This document shows, piece after piece, positions 21,483 to 33,330 of a stretch of 64,000 nucleotides of DNA (positions within the stretch are counted from its first letter, which is position 1; each line of letters starts with the position of its first letter). The stretch spans positions 1,364,001 to 1,428,000 of the forward strand of contig NZ_CP006841.1 of NCBI RefSeq assembly GCF_001274895.1. Direction: 5' to 3'. Position numbers and translations under genes: made by a program. The stretch comes from Corynebacterium lactis RW2-5 (GTDB taxonomy: Bacteria; Actinomycetota; Actinomycetes; Mycobacteriales; Mycobacteriaceae). The notes beneath the pieces were generated by a model. That model was given only the letters and a program-made list of their open reading frames with translations. It ran no database searches and was not told the origin of the DNA.

Positions 21483-21779
21483 GTGTATGACTCCTGTTTT
21501 CTCAATTGGAGAATTAAAGATCTCTTCCATACTAACGAGGTTTCGTCGCCGTATGCGGACGATTGCGATTCCGGACTCATTCGCGTGTCAGCCCCGGAAG
21601 GGTCGGCACCCCGGAAGCCCAATACACGGTGTGGGGTATAGGTGCCGTTATGATGAACGGTAAAATTATTGCCGACCCCTGAGAAAAAGTCGAAATGAAT
21701 TGCCGGGAACTATTTGCGGCACTCATCCGATTGCTAGCTGTCCGGGGGTTTGTTCTTGTCACGTGAAAGGGACATTGTT
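21483..21779. promoter_or_regulatory. divergent tkt / ctaB regulatory region
   Basis: This non-coding stretch must hold the promoters for the pentose-phosphate operon (leftward) and ctaB (rightward). Rightward, TATGAT and TAAAAT hexamers occur near 21650-21665. Leftward, a TATACC hexamer is present near 21635. I see no clear palindromic operator. Confidence 0.5.
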
Positions 21780-22700
21780 TTGCTGGAAACAGTAAAGGCG
21801 TACATTGCACTGACGAAGCCTAGAGTCATTGAACTCTTGCTCGTTGCGGCAATTCCCGCGATGCTTCAGGCTGATCGTGGCAACGTTCATGTGGGACTAA
21901 TCCTTCTGACGCTCATCGGCGGTTGGCTAGGTGCCGCATCGGCTCACACCTACAACATGGTCATCGACTACGACATCGACCAGAAGATGCGCCGCACTCG
22001 TCGCCGTCCACTGGCGCGACACAAGGTAACTAAACCTGCGGCCGCGACTTTTGCAACCGTTTTGATGGTCGTCTCGTTTTTGTGGCTGTGGCTGCTGTGC
22101 AATTCGCTTCTCGCCGCAGTTTTCGTCCTCATCACTATCGCGTTTTACATCTTCGTCTATACGCTTTGGCTTAAGCGACGCACTGATCAGAACGTAATCT
22201 GGGGCGGTGCCGCGGGCTGCATGCCAGTCGTTGTCGGCTGGGCAGTGATAACCGGAAACAACCCCGAGATTACCGGGCTCGCTCACTGGTGGCAGGCAGT
22301 TATCCTGTTCATGCTCATTTTCTTCTGGACGCCTCCGCACACCTGGGCTCTCGGTCTTCGCTACAAGGAGGACTACAAGGCGGCTGGCGTGCCCATGATG
22401 CCGGTGATTAAGCCCGCCATCGTCGTAACCAATCGCATCATCTGGTACACAGTTGCAACTGTTCTCACGACCCTCGCGCTGGTGCCGTTTGCGGGCTGGA
22501 TTTACCTCGTCGGCGCAGTCGCCTCTGGTATCTGGTTCCTCTGGGGCGCAATCGATCTCCACCGCCACGTAAAGGCAGGCGGCAAGATTAAGCCAATGAA
22601 GTTATTCTTCATGTCGAACAATTACCTTTCGATTGTGTGCGTGGCACTGTCAGCTGATGCGATCCTCGGCCTGCAGACAGTCTCGAGCATGCTGTCTTAA
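21780..22700 (+). CDS. ctaB: protoheme IX farnesyltransferase
   Basis: CtaB (CyoE) attaches farnesyl to heme B, giving heme O for cytochrome oxidase. It is a polytopic UbiA-family prenyltransferase with about 8-9 membrane helices. The aspartate-rich motif [19 protein letters not shown] lies near residue 59 and a second [12 protein letters not shown] motif near residue 200. I placed the start at a TTG 8 nt after GAAAGGGA (306 residues); a TTG 10 codons earlier is also possible. It is divergent from tkt and convergent with ctaA, which uses its product. Confidence 0.92.
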   Translation: MLETVKAYIALTKPRVIELLLVAAIPAMLQADRGNVHVGLILLTLIGGWLGAASAHTYNMVIDYDIDQKMRRTRRRPLARHKVTKPAAATFATVLMVVSFLWLWLLCNSLLAAVFVLITIAFYIFVYTLWLKRRTDQNVIWGGAAGCMPVVVGWAVITGNNPEITGLAHWWQAVILFMLIFFWTPPHTWALGLRYKEDYKAAGVPMMPVIKPAIVVTNRIIWYTVATVLTTLALVPFAGWIYLVGAVASGIWFLWGAIDLHRHVKAGGKIKPMKLFFMSNNYLSIVCVALSADAILGLQTVSSMLS

Positions 22701-23008
22701 AGCCGCTTTGAGGCCCATAGTTCAGGCTAGGAGCCTCAGGCTATCGCGCTTTCCTCCCAGCCTCCGGTTCACCTGCTGTTCCGGGGTTGTTTCATGCTTT
22801 ACTACGCCGCCTGATTGGGAGAGCAGGAAACCTTGCTCGAACCCCAACGCCGGGGCGGGCGGATTGCTGGCCAGTACTCCACGGCCCAAATCACCCCTGC
22901 GCACTTACGGACTTGGATACAAAAATGGGACGCAGCCTTCAAGGGAAGTGCTACGCCCCGGCTGACGACAATCGCCACTAGGGGACTGCGTCGGTATCAG
23001 CCCGGCCC
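22701..23008. other. 308-bp gap between ctaB and ctaA
   Basis: No convincing gene is seen. Short open frames exist on both strands but lack a start context and recognisable motifs. A TGAGGC / GCCTCA stem lies directly after ctaB (22709-22738). In related genomes I recall a quinone oxidoreductase gene in this place, so the gap may mark its loss, but I could not recognise remnants. Confidence 0.5.
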
Positions 23009-23012
23009 CTAG
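22978..23012. terminator. hairpin at the ctaA 3' end
   Basis: CTAGGGG pairs with CCCCTAG around a 21-nt loop and overlaps the ctaA stop codon. It lacks a long T tract, so the terminator function is only probable. Confidence 0.4.
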
Positions 23013-24025
23013 GCCTTGGCTGCAACAGGCTGCTGAGCATTGGCCTTGGATGCTATCTCAGCGTCGCCCGCAAGCGAGCCCGTAACCGTCGCAGAGCCGC
23101 CGACGTAGCGGTAACCGAGCTGGAAGAGGATTGCCGTTAGCGCCGTGCAAATGCCAGAGCCGGCTACGTGAACCGGAACGAGCGACTCTGGCACGCCGGA
23201 CCAGTACTGAACCATGCCGACGCAGGCCTGAAGCAGAATGAAAACGATCAACGGCACGACAACGTTGCGTACCGACGAGAACGCTTCGGTCGCAAGCAAA
23301 CCGAAGAGAAGTCCAACTACGAGACCGAGATAGAGGTACAGGGAGCCCGCGTGAATGTGCGCTAGATCAACAATCGGCAGCTGCAGGCGGTCAGTAGCTG
23401 TGACTGTGGCATCGCCCGCATGCGGGCCAGCGCCCGTGACCATCGTTCCAGTGATAAGCGTCATCGTCAGCGCGAGACCCGTCGCGCCAGAGAGCAACCT
23501 GAGGTAGCGAGGGTACATGCGGGTCGGAGTGCCGTCATCCGGCTCAGCGACCTTGACGAACAGCATTCCCGCGAGCCATACCAACACCATCGAGGGCAGG
23601 AAGTGCAGCGCTACGGCGTACCACTTCAAATCGACCCACACCGAGATGCCGCCGATGACAGCCTGGACGATGACACCCAGCCCATTGAGCAAGGCGAGGG
23701 TCTTAATCTCCTGACGACGCCCGGCACGAACTACTGACAGGTAGAGGGCCAGGGTTAGGGCGACCAGCACGAAAGTCAGCAGACGATTGCCGAACTCAAT
23801 CACCTGGTGCAGCATTTCAGCTTCACCGGGGACCGGGACGAAGCTGCCGGGGTGGCACTGCGGCCACGAGGCGCAACCCAGGCCGGAACCGGTTACTCGG
23901 ACAACGGAGCCGGTGACCGCGATAGCGGCCTGCGCAATGAGGACGGACAGGGCGTAGACCTTTTGTCGTCCAATTGGCGACACCGGCAAAAACGATAGGG
24001 GTAGAGTTCGATCCACATTGTTCAC
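23009..24025 (-). CDS. ctaA: heme A synthase
   Basis: CtaA (COX15 family) oxidises the methyl group of heme O to the formyl group of heme A. The 338-residue protein has about eight transmembrane helices. The first loop carries GSGLGCASWPQCHPG with the paired cysteines seen in Gram-positive CtaA, and heme-ligand histidines occur in EFGNRLLTF-adjacent HQVIEF, in ALHFLP and in DLAHIHAG. GTG start; an AAAGGG site is rather distant (14 nt). It works with ctaB, encoded opposite. Confidence 0.94.
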   Translation of the reverse strand: MNNVDRTLPLSFLPVSPIGRQKVYALSVLIAQAAIAVTGSVVRVTGSGLGCASWPQCHPGSFVPVPGEAEMLHQVIEFGNRLLTFVLVALTLALYLSVVRAGRRQEIKTLALLNGLGVIVQAVIGGISVWVDLKWYAVALHFLPSMVLVWLAGMLFVKVAEPDDGTPTRMYPRYLRLLSGATGLALTMTLITGTMVTGAGPHAGDATVTATDRLQLPIVDLAHIHAGSLYLYLGLVVGLLFGLLATEAFSSVRNVVVPLIVFILLQACVGMVQYWSGVPESLVPVHVAGSGICTALTAILFQLGYRYVGGSATVTGSLAGDAEIASKANAQQPVAAKA

Positions 24026-24067
24026 AAAGGAAAATTCTACCCTTTAAGAATGTAAATAGGGCTTGCC

Positions 24068-24105
24068 ACTAATCCTGCTTGATGGCATGAGGCAGTGGGA
24101 TTAGT
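24068..24105 (-). other. inverted repeat after the ABC permease gene
   Basis: ACTAATCC and GGATTAGT form a perfect 8-bp repeat around a 22-nt loop that itself can pair (CTGC / GCAG). It overlaps the permease stop codon and lacks a T tract, so it may be a weak terminator. Confidence 0.4.
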
Positions 24106-24913
24106 CACTCTTCATATCGAATTGGAACCAGCGAGTCGCCAAAAACGCCGCAATGATGCCCCACCCGAGGAGCACCACAACGGCGGACCACGCCACGGTT
24201 ACAGAAAGGGCGCTGGCGATGACATCGGCAAGCGCGACGGAGGGGAGCAGGGAGAGGAAGAATCCACCGAGACTACCTGTCTCGGGGCCCACACCAGCAA
24301 GTGTGGCGGTGCCGACGAATACGAACCAAACCAGATTCGCCAACCCCAGAATCATCTCAGCGCTCAAGGTACCGCCCATCAGCAGCCCCAGGGAGGTAAA
24401 AACGAAGGTGCCGAGCAGCATCCCGAAGTAGGCGAAAACCCACCCGCCGAATGAGAGCTGAGCGCCAAGTGCCAGCCCCACTGCGCTGAACAGGAGATAC
24501 TGGAGCGTTACAGTGAAGCACACCGCCACGACCTTGCCAGCGATGATGCCCCATGGAGGAACGGCGGAGGCACCAATTCTCTTTAGCGCCCCGTAGCGGC
24601 GATCAAACCCCACCGCGATTGCCTGACCTGTAAAGCCTGCCGACATGACTGAGATCGCCAAAACCATGGGGAAGACGCGATCTAGAGGGTTGGGATCCGG
24701 CAGGATCGGAATGAGCGTAAATCCAATCAGCATCGCCAAGGGGATGATGATAGTCAGCAGCATCTGCTCGCCGTGCCGCCAGAAAAGTGCGGTTTCCAGT
24801 CGCGCCTGCGAGAAAATCAGTTTCGTCGTCTCGGCCCGCTGGGGCGCCGGCGCGAAGGTGCCGACCGGAAATCTCGACTCGCGCGCTTGCGAAGAACTTG
24901 CCGTCGTTGCCAT
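24101..24913 (-). CDS. ABC-2 type transporter permease
   Basis: This 270-residue membrane protein has about six helices, starting with a hydrophobic block near residue 50 (MLLTIIIPLAMLIGFTLIP), and matches ABC-2 type export permeases. It is translated immediately after the ATPase gene: the ATPase stop TAG is followed directly by its ATG. The pair forms an exporter of unknown substrate. The same pair lies between ctaA and mptB in mycobacteria, so a link to heme-copper oxidase assembly or envelope biogenesis is possible but unproven. Confidence 0.88.
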   Translation of the reverse strand: MATTASSSQARESRFPVGTFAPAPQRAETTKLIFSQARLETALFWRHGEQMLLTIIIPLAMLIGFTLIPILPDPNPLDRVFPMVLAISVMSAGFTGQAIAVGFDRRYGALKRIGASAVPPWGIIAGKVVAVCFTVTLQYLLFSAVGLALGAQLSFGGWVFAYFGMLLGTFVFTSLGLLMGGTLSAEMILGLANLVWFVFVGTATLAGVGPETGSLGGFFLSLLPSVALADVIASALSVTVAWSAVVVLLGWGIIAAFLATRWFQFDMKSD

Positions 24914-25876
24914 CTAATTCCTCATCTCCCTGCCCGTAACGTCCAAGAACACGTCCTCCAGCGACCTGGAGTCCTGCGCCATTGACGTAATTAGAACGTC
25001 GGCTTCAGCGCAGGCATCGGCGAAAAGTGCAATGCCGCGAGGCGTCTGCTTCCCGCTCAGCTCGTAGACGCCACCCGAGTGCGGAGCTATACGCAGATCC
25101 ATCTCCGCCTGCTCGAAGCGACGGTTGATCAATTGCACAGGTATTTCTCCGCGCACCGAAATCTTCATCCCGCGAGCATCACTTTGGCTTATTGGCCCGC
25201 TTGCCGACGTTATTTCCTCGGTGGGGCCGGCTGCCACGACCCGGCCTCGGTCGATGATTGCAACATCGTCCGCTAGTGATTCGGCCTCGTCCATCAGGTG
25301 AGTGGTCAGAACTACTGTGACACCGTCACGGCGCAGCGAAGACACGAGATCCCAGACGGCGAGCCGGGACTGCGCGTCGAGCCCTGCGGTGGGCTCGTCG
25401 AGGAAGATTAGTTCAGGCCGACCGACAAGGGCGCAGGCGAGCGAAAGGCGCTGCTGTTGCCCGCCGGAGAGTCGGCGATAGTTAGTCTTGCGGTGGCGCT
25501 GGAGTCCCACCACCTCCAAAAGCCAATCAACGTCGAGCGGATTCGCGGAGTAACTCGCGACCAGGTTTAGCATTTCGCCCACTCGGACACCGGGGTAGGC
25601 ACCGCCTCCCTGGAGCATAATTCCGATTCGGCTGCGCAGCTCGGTGGTCTGAGTAACCGGGTCGAGCCCGAGGATCCGAATTTCACCGCCATCGGGCTTG
25701 ATAAACCCCTCGCACATTTCCACGGTCGTGGTTTTGCCAGCGCCATTTGGCCCCAATAGCGCTAGAACGCGCCCGCGTTCGAGGGAGAGTGAAAGATCGG
25801 AGACGGCCTTTACGTCGCCGTAGCTCTTGCTGACGCTGCGCAGCAGGAGCGCCGGAGAATCTGCAGCTTTAATCAC
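24914..25876 (-). CDS. ABC transporter ATP-binding protein
   Basis: This ATPase powers the adjacent ABC-2 permease. Walker A GPNGAGKTT is at residues 42-50, the signature is RRLSGGQQQRLSLA, and Walker B is LIFLDEPTAGLD, followed by the H-loop TTHLMDEA. A C-terminal extension of about 100 residues resembles drug- and antibiotic-type exporters. The open frame runs 41 codons further upstream into the mptB end, but the GTG chosen here gives a 320-residue protein with a normal N-terminus. It has no ribosome binding site and a TAGACT hexamer 8 nt upstream, so it is probably translated from a leaderless transcript. Confidence 0.92.
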   Translation of the reverse strand: MIKAADSPALLLRSVSKSYGDVKAVSDLSLSLERGRVLALLGPNGAGKTTTVEMCEGFIKPDGGEIRILGLDPVTQTTELRSRIGIMLQGGGAYPGVRVGEMLNLVASYSANPLDVDWLLEVVGLQRHRKTNYRRLSGGQQQRLSLACALVGRPELIFLDEPTAGLDAQSRLAVWDLVSSLRRDGVTVVLTTHLMDEAESLADDVAIIDRGRVVAAGPTEEITSASGPISQSDARGMKISVRGEIPVQLINRRFEQAEMDLRIAPHSGGVYELSGKQTPRGIALFADACAEADVLITSMAQDSRSLEDVFLDVTGREMRN

Positions 25877-25884
25877 GATAGGAG

Positions 25885-25890
25885 AGTCTA
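25885..25890 (-). promoter_or_regulatory. probable leaderless -10 of the ABC exporter genes
   Basis: TAGACT lies on the minus strand 8 nt before the GTG of the ATPase gene. A possible -35 TTAGAC lies 19 bp upstream. No Shine-Dalgarno sequence is present at working distance. Confidence 0.5.
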
Positions 25891-25901
25891 ACCTTAGAGT
25901 T

Positions 25902-27689
25902 TTAGTGAAGTCTAAAAACCTTCGAGCGCGTTGAATACGCGACGATGACAAACATAACCGCCACGAAAAACAGCAGCGCCACCAGATAAATCTGTGCAAC
26001 CGTCGCCGGAGGCAGTCCGAGCCCGCGGGGGAGAATCACGAAGCTGAAAATAGCGGAGTATACGACTACCGCGGTACGGAACTGCCCCCTGTTCGCCCAC
26101 GCGGACAGCGGAACAATCGCCCACAGCAGGTACCACGGATGAACTACGGGGAACAAAATGACCAGGGCGAACATAGACAGACCGTATCCGCCAAGCGGAT
26201 GAATACGGCCCCGGAAGGTCGCCAGGAGCATGCGTAACATCCACAGGCCGACCAAAACGACGCCGATGCCTCTGGTGAATACCAACGCCGAATCGGAAAT
26301 ATCCCCCAGCCCCAAGAGGCGCCCGAAGAAACCCGAAACGATGCCGAGGAGCGTAGTCAACGACATCCAACTGCGAACCGTTGCTGCGCCGCCCTGGGCG
26401 GTAATCCAACCAAACCCGAGGCCAGTGCCGACCGACACCACCACCGCTGTTGTGGCCGCTACTGTCGCAGTGACTACCGCAGACTTGACGACGGCCACCC
26501 AGGACGAACCGAACTTGCGGGCCAACCACATACCAGCGAAACCGAGCGCAACAAATCCCGTCACCTTCACCATTCCGGCCAGCGAAATCAGAACAATACC
26601 CGCAATGTAGAAAGCCCAGGCGCGTCGCGGGGTGACGGAAGATCCGTCGGCAAGCGAATTGGAAGAGGAGTGCAGACGACCGGACTCCGGAAGACTGTCC
26701 GGTTTAGCGGCCTGCGCGGGGCCATGAATGGCTCGCAGGCACAGCTCCATTCCGCTGAGCAGCAGGGCAAGAAGAAGTGCCTCGTTGTGAATCCCACCGA
26801 CCAGATGCAGCAGCACCAGCGGGTTGAGGATGCCGAGCCACAGGGTGAACTGAGGACTTACCCCACAGCGCCTGCCCAAATGCACCAGCGCCCATGCGAC
26901 TACAAAAAGCGAGGCTATTGCGACGAACCGGTGCAGGAAAACCGACGCAATAACCCCATCACCTGTGAGCTTCGCGATTACCCAGGCGAAGGACAGGGCA
27001 GTAGGCCCATAGGGGCTGGGCGAGTGCGACCAGATAAGCGGAACCGAGCGCGCCAGAGGATCGTTCGGGCCCAGCAAGTCGACAGGCCCTGCGGAGTAGG
27101 GGTCCAGGCCCCGTTCTACGATTGCTGCCTGGGCTAGGTAGGAGTAAATGTCCTGGGTGAACAGGGGAGCAGTGAAGACTATGGGCAAAACCCACGCGGC
27201 AAACGCCCGCATCAGCATTGGGGTATTGACCGTGGTGACTCTCGAGCGGGCACCCGCGAACACGAAAGCGCCTACCCCCAGCCAGGCAGTCACCAGCATT
27301 CCTATGCCAACAAAAGTGACAATCGTCGACGCCACCAACATGCGCCCAAGGAATGACCCGAGCGGAGTCTCCCAGAAAGCGTTACCGACGACGGGGGTAG
27401 CCCCGGAGCCGATACCGGCAATGAGAATAAAAATTGAGCCGACCGTGCCGAGCCAACGCAGCCACGTAAACCTACGCAGCTCACGATAGTTGGCGCGATG
27501 ACGCAGCGGCTGCTCGGTGCCTCGATGCAGCGAGGCCGATCTGGAACCAGCCAGGCCTACTCTCGGGAGAGCATCGCGCGCCCAGAACACGCCTTCGGAC
27601 AGGAAGGCGCGCAGGGAAGATGGGCGGGACTGATTCACATCGTCAGATAGTACCGTTTCGACACGCCGAGAGGGCGTTCTAATCAGCAT
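25902..27689 (-). CDS. mptB: alpha-(1->6)-mannopyranosyltransferase MptB-like
   Basis: MptB-type GT-C glycosyltransferases use polyprenyl-phosphate mannose to build the early alpha-1,6-mannan core of lipomannan and lipoarabinomannan. The 595-residue protein has a cytoplasmic N-terminus of about 80 residues and then about 13 membrane helices. The first external loop carries the acidic motif FTQDIYSYLAQAAIV, typical of the family, and SPSPYGPTALSFAWV follows. Its place between an ABC exporter and sufR is as in mycobacteria. The long charged N-terminus makes the exact start uncertain. Confidence 0.88.
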   Translation of the reverse strand: MLIRTPSRRVETVLSDDVNQSRPSSLRAFLSEGVFWARDALPRVGLAGSRSASLHRGTEQPLRHRANYRELRRFTWLRWLGTVGSIFILIAGIGSGATPVVGNAFWETPLGSFLGRMLVASTIVTFVGIGMLVTAWLGVGAFVFAGARSRVTTVNTPMLMRAFAAWVLPIVFTAPLFTQDIYSYLAQAAIVERGLDPYSAGPVDLLGPNDPLARSVPLIWSHSPSPYGPTALSFAWVIAKLTGDGVIASVFLHRFVAIASLFVVAWALVHLGRRCGVSPQFTLWLGILNPLVLLHLVGGIHNEALLLALLLSGMELCLRAIHGPAQAAKPDSLPESGRLHSSSNSLADGSSVTPRRAWAFYIAGIVLISLAGMVKVTGFVALGFAGMWLARKFGSSWVAVVKSAVVTATVAATTAVVVSVGTGLGFGWITAQGGAATVRSWMSLTTLLGIVSGFFGRLLGLGDISDSALVFTRGIGVVLVGLWMLRMLLATFRGRIHPLGGYGLSMFALVILFPVVHPWYLLWAIVPLSAWANRGQFRTAVVVYSAIFSFVILPRGLGLPPATVAQIYLVALLFFVAVMFVIVAYSTRSKVFRLH

Positions 27690-27734
27690 CGTTGCATTGA
27701 TACTTAAATTCGTTGGACATTAAGGGCCAATTAC

Positions 27735-27751
27735 GACACAATTATGTTGTC
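27735..27751. promoter_or_regulatory. candidate SufR operator 1
   Basis: GACACAATTATGTTGTC is an imperfect 17-bp palindrome with a strict ACAA-N5-TTGT core, in the mptB-sufR intergenic region about 100 bp before sufR. Cyanobacterial SufR sites have a similar CAAC-N6-GTTG form. Assignment to SufR is inference from position and shape. Confidence 0.4.
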
Positions 27752-27788
27752 TAAAACAGCGATTCTCCGATGGGAAGTTTTCCGTCGC

Positions 27789-27802
27789 TGTCCAACTAGA
27801 CA
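27789..27802. promoter_or_regulatory. candidate SufR operator 2 / inverted repeat
   Basis: TGTC-N6-GACA is a short perfect inverted repeat about 47 bp before the sufR start, close to where a promoter should lie. It shares the GACA / TGTC half-sites with the upstream palindrome at 27735. Confidence 0.35.
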
Positions 27803-27848
27803 CTCTCGTTAATTCCAGCAGTCCAGTCGCAGGAGGTGACTCACCCTC

Positions 27849-28535
27849 ATGTCTGAGCCTCGGCTAGCAGCAAATGACGGTGATACTCGCCAGCGCATTC
27901 TTCAGCTGCTCTTGGAACACAATCCAGCATCGGCAACGCTGATCGCCGAAACGCTGGGCCTTTCAGCAGCAGGTGTCCGCCGGCACATCGACATTCTCGT
28001 CGACGAAGGCCTTGCAGAAACCGCTCCCGCCCCTTCAACCGGCCCACGTGGTAGGGGGCGGCCGGCGAAGTCCTATCGGCTCACCGACCGAGGTCGAGCC
28101 CGATTCGGCCACGCCTATGACCACCTGGCAACGGCGGCTCTCACAGCGCTTCGAGAAGCGGGCGGCGAAAAGGCAGTGACTGCCTTCGCCAAGCAGCGCA
28201 TCGACGACATCCTCCACGGGATCACCCCGGTCGGGGATGCCGCCGAAACCCAGGATGTGGTCCGTGCGGTTGTCCAGGCCTTCCGGCGGGCCGGATATGC
28301 GGCGACTATTAACGAAAACACTGGCGGGGTGCAGATTTGCCAGCATCATTGCCCCATTAGTCACGTCGCCTCCGACTTCCCGGAGCTATGTGCAGCAGAG
28401 CATGAGGCCGTGAGTAAATTATTGGGACAGCACACCCAACCGTTAGCGACGATCGCCGACGGCAACGGAATCTGCACCACAAACATCCCATTGACCCCTG
28501 TAATCAAAGCGCCACAAGAAAGGAGCGGACAATGA
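27849..28535 (+). CDS. sufR: Fe-S sensing transcriptional repressor SufR
   Basis: SufR is a DeoR/ArsR-like winged-helix repressor that senses cluster status and controls the suf operon. The DNA-binding domain is residues 12-85 (helix-turn-helix [20 protein letters not shown]). Cysteines 164, 168, 181 and 209 have the C-X3-C-X12-C-X27-C spacing expected for an Fe-S cluster ligand set. The 228-residue length is typical. A strong AGGAGGTGA site precedes the ATG, and the gene overlaps sufB by 4 nt (ATGA), so repressor and assembly machinery are made together. Confidence 0.95.
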   Translation: MSEPRLAANDGDTRQRILQLLLEHNPASATLIAETLGLSAAGVRRHIDILVDEGLAETAPAPSTGPRGRGRPAKSYRLTDRGRARFGHAYDHLATAALTALREAGGEKAVTAFAKQRIDDILHGITPVGDAAETQDVVRAVVQAFRRAGYAATINENTGGVQICQHHCPISHVASDFPELCAAEHEAVSKLLGQHTQPLATIADGNGICTTNIPLTPVIKAPQERSGQ

Positions 28536-29998
28536 CCCTCGCCCATGAGAACTCCACCGACGTGGCTGAATCCACGAAGGCCGCCACTCCGCAGACCGAC
28601 GAAGAAATTATCGAGTCCATCGGTGCCTACCAGTTCGGCTGGCACGACTCGGACGCTGCGGGTGCAGCCGCCACCCGTGGCCTGTCCGAAGCCGTCGTCC
28701 GCGATATCTCCGCAAAGAAGAACGAGCCGGAGTGGATGCTTCAGCGACGTCTGAAGGCCCTTGAGATCTTCGACCGTAAGCCGCTGCCGACCTGGGGCGC
28801 GGATCTTTCCGGGATCGATTTCGACAATATTAAATACTTCGTCCGCTCCACCGAGCAGCAGGCCCAGACCTGGGAGGACCTTCCGGAGGACATCAAGAAC
28901 ACCTACGACAAGCTGGGCATCCCCGAGGCCGAGAAGCAGCGTCTGGTCGCGGGTGTCGCAGCACAGTATGAGTCCGAGGTTGTTTACCACCAGATTCGCG
29001 AGGACCTAGAGTCTCAGGGTGTCATCTTTCTCGACACCGACACCGCCCTGAAGGAGCATCCGGAGCTGTTCAAGGAGTACTTCGGTACCGTCATCCCATC
29101 CGGTGACAACAAGTTCTCGGCGCTCAACACCGCCGTCTGGTCCGGCGGCTCGTTCATTTACGTCCCCAAGGGGGTCCACGTGGACATCCCTCTGCAGGCG
29201 TACTTCCGTATCAACACGGAAAACATGGGACAGTTCGAGCGCACCCTCATCATCGTCGACGAGGACGCCTACGTTCACTACGTCGAGGGCTGTACCGCTC
29301 CGATTTACAAGTCCGACTCGCTGCACTCCGCGGTCGTTGAGATCATCGTGAAAAAGGGCGGTCGCTGTCGCTATACCACAATTCAAAACTGGTCTAACAA
29401 CGTCTACAACTTGGTCACCAAGCGCACGAAATGCGAAGAGGGTGCGACCATGGAGTGGGTCGACGGCAACATCGGTTCCAAGGTCACCATGAAATACCCG
29501 GCAGTGTGGATGACCGGCCCGCACGCTAAGGGCGAGGTTCTCTCCGTGGCAATGGCCGGCGAGGGCCAATTCCAGGACACCGGAGCGAAGATGGTTCACA
29601 TGGCGCCGCACACCAGCTCCAACATCGTCTCCAAGTCCGTGGCCCGCAACGGCGGCCGCGCGGCCTACCGCGGCCTGGTCCAGGTCAACAAGGGAGCCAA
29701 GCACTCTCATTCCAACGTCGAGTGTGACGCTCTCCTCGTCGACAACAACTCCCGCTCTGATACCTACCCGTACGTGGATGTCCGCGAAGACGACGTCACG
29801 CTGGGCCACGAGGCAACCGTTTCCAAGGTCTCCGACGATCAGCTCTTCTACCTGATGAGCCGCGGTATTGAAGAGGACGACGCCATGGCGATGGTCGTAC
29901 GCGGCTTCGTCGAACCCATCGCTAAGGAACTCCCGATGGAATACGCACTCGAGCTCAACCGCCTCATTGAACTGCAGATGGAAGGTTCGGTCGGTTAA
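28532..29998 (+). CDS. sufB: Fe-S cluster assembly protein SufB
   Basis: SufB is the scaffold subunit of the SufBCD complex, on which Fe-S clusters are built. The 488-residue protein shows the SufB core: [37 protein letters not shown], and the C-terminal THHSSN-like [15 protein letters not shown] and DEDQLFY-type [11 protein letters not shown]. No intein insertion is present, unlike many mycobacterial SufB proteins. A good AAGGAG site lies inside the sufR end. sufD follows after 5 nt. Confidence 0.97.
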   Translation: MTLAHENSTDVAESTKAATPQTDEEIIESIGAYQFGWHDSDAAGAAATRGLSEAVVRDISAKKNEPEWMLQRRLKALEIFDRKPLPTWGADLSGIDFDNIKYFVRSTEQQAQTWEDLPEDIKNTYDKLGIPEAEKQRLVAGVAAQYESEVVYHQIREDLESQGVIFLDTDTALKEHPELFKEYFGTVIPSGDNKFSALNTAVWSGGSFIYVPKGVHVDIPLQAYFRINTENMGQFERTLIIVDEDAYVHYVEGCTAPIYKSDSLHSAVVEIIVKKGGRCRYTTIQNWSNNVYNLVTKRTKCEEGATMEWVDGNIGSKVTMKYPAVWMTGPHAKGEVLSVAMAGEGQFQDTGAKMVHMAPHTSSNIVSKSVARNGGRAAYRGLVQVNKGAKHSHSNVECDALLVDNNSRSDTYPYVDVREDDVTLGHEATVSKVSDDQLFYLMSRGIEEDDAMAMVVRGFVEPIAKELPMEYALELNRLIELQMEGSVG

Positions 29999-30003
29999 CC
30001 CCA

Positions 30004-31191
30004 ATGACTACTACTCTCAACGAAAATCAAGCTGCCCATAACCGCCGTGTGCTCGCCAACAAGGGCGACATCTTCTCCTCGTTCAACGTCGAGGACTTCG
30101 CTATCCCGCACGGTCGCGACGAGGAATGGAAGTTCGCTCCACTGCGCAAAATGCGTGGTCTCCACAACGGCAAAGCCGGGGATCCGGTTGCAGCTAGCAT
30201 TGCTGTCGACGCCGCAGGTCGCGAGGGCGTTAAGGTTGACGTCGTAAAGCGAGGCGACTCCAAGCTCGGCCGCGCTGGCGTGCCGACGGACCGTGTGGCG
30301 GCGCAGGCCTTCTCCGGCTTCGAGGACGCAACTGTGGTGACCTTTGAGAAGGACACGGCATCGGAGGAGCCGGTTGTCATCAACATCGACGGCCCGGGCG
30401 AGGACAAGGTTGCCTACGGCCACATCGTCATTGATGTCCAGAACCACGCTGAGGCAGTCTGCGTGCTGAACTACCGCGGCAGCGGCACCTTCGCCGACAA
30501 CGTTGAATTCCTCGTCGGCGATGGCGCACGTCTGGCGGTCGTGACCATGATCAACTGGAACAACGACGCAGTACACGGCTCCGGACACCACGCCAAGATT
30601 GGCCGCGACGCGACTTTGCGCCACACCGTCGCTACCTTCGGTGGAGAGGTTGTCCGAGTTGTCCCGCGTGTAGCCTTCACCGCGCCGGGTGGAGACGCGG
30701 ACCTGCTGGGCGTCTACTTCGCAGATGCCGGCCAGTACTTCGAAAACCGCCTGCTCGTCGACCACGCAGTTCCCAACTGCCGCTCCAATGTGATGTACAA
30801 GGGCGCGCTGCAGGGCGAGCCAAATGTCGCTCATCGTGAAGCTCGCACGGCTTGGGTCGGTGACGTCCTCATTCGCGCAGAGGCTAACGGTACCGACACC
30901 TACGAGCTGAACCGAAACCTGCTGCTGACCGAGGGGGCACGCGCTGACGCCGTGCCGAACCTCGAGATTGAAACCGGCGAGATTGCCGGAGCAGGCCACG
31001 CTGCGACTGTCGGCCGCTTTGACGAGGATCAGCTCTTCTACCTGCTTTCCCGCGGTATTCCGGAGCTTGCAGCCCGTCGCCTGGTCGTCCGTGGCTTTTT
31101 CAGCGAGGTCATTAACCAGGTTCCGGTCGCCTCCGTCCGCGAAAAGCTCGAGGAGCTCGTCGACGAAGAGCTCGACACCGCAGGCTTCTAA
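30004..31191 (+). CDS. sufD: Fe-S cluster assembly protein SufD
   Basis: SufD pairs with SufB in the SufBC2D scaffold. The 395-residue protein is a beta-helix relative of SufB, with the N-terminal motif FAIPHGRDEEWKFAPL and the C-terminal block ALRADAVPNLEIET-like ARADAVPNLEIETGEI and DEDQLFYLLSRGI. It starts 5 nt after sufB without its own obvious ribosome binding site, suggesting coupling. An 82-nt gap with an AAAAAGGA site separates it from sufC. Confidence 0.95.
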   Translation: MTTTLNENQAAHNRRVLANKGDIFSSFNVEDFAIPHGRDEEWKFAPLRKMRGLHNGKAGDPVAASIAVDAAGREGVKVDVVKRGDSKLGRAGVPTDRVAAQAFSGFEDATVVTFEKDTASEEPVVINIDGPGEDKVAYGHIVIDVQNHAEAVCVLNYRGSGTFADNVEFLVGDGARLAVVTMINWNNDAVHGSGHHAKIGRDATLRHTVATFGGEVVRVVPRVAFTAPGGDADLLGVYFADAGQYFENRLLVDHAVPNCRSNVMYKGALQGEPNVAHREARTAWVGDVLIRAEANGTDTYELNRNLLLTEGARADAVPNLEIETGEIAGAGHAATVGRFDEDQLFYLLSRGIPELAARRLVVRGFFSEVINQVPVASVREKLEELVDEELDTAGF

Positions 31192-31273
31192 CCCTTATAT
31201 ATCTCGACTCCAACGGGCCCGGCTAGCACGTCGGAACCGGGGGACTAACACCTAAAAAGGACTAGTTTTTACA

Positions 31274-33284
<2,011 letters not shown>

Positions 33285-33330
33285 TTTAACGCTGGCAAAT
33301 GTATTAAGGAAATGTAGAAAGGAGTAGGGC

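Noticed and set aside
22815..22850. tRNA-like T-loop sequence (GGTTCGAGC on the minus strand) in the ctaB-ctaA gap
   Set aside because: The flanking bases do not form a T stem and no acceptor or anticodon arm is found.
28532..29998. Intein in SufB, as in many mycobacteria
   Set aside because: The coding sequence is 488 residues long and continuous across the usual insertion motifs.
29006..30999. Two long minus-strand frames opposite sufB and sufD
   Set aside because: Both are mirror frames of strongly conserved suf genes in GC-rich codons; no motif and no credible start.
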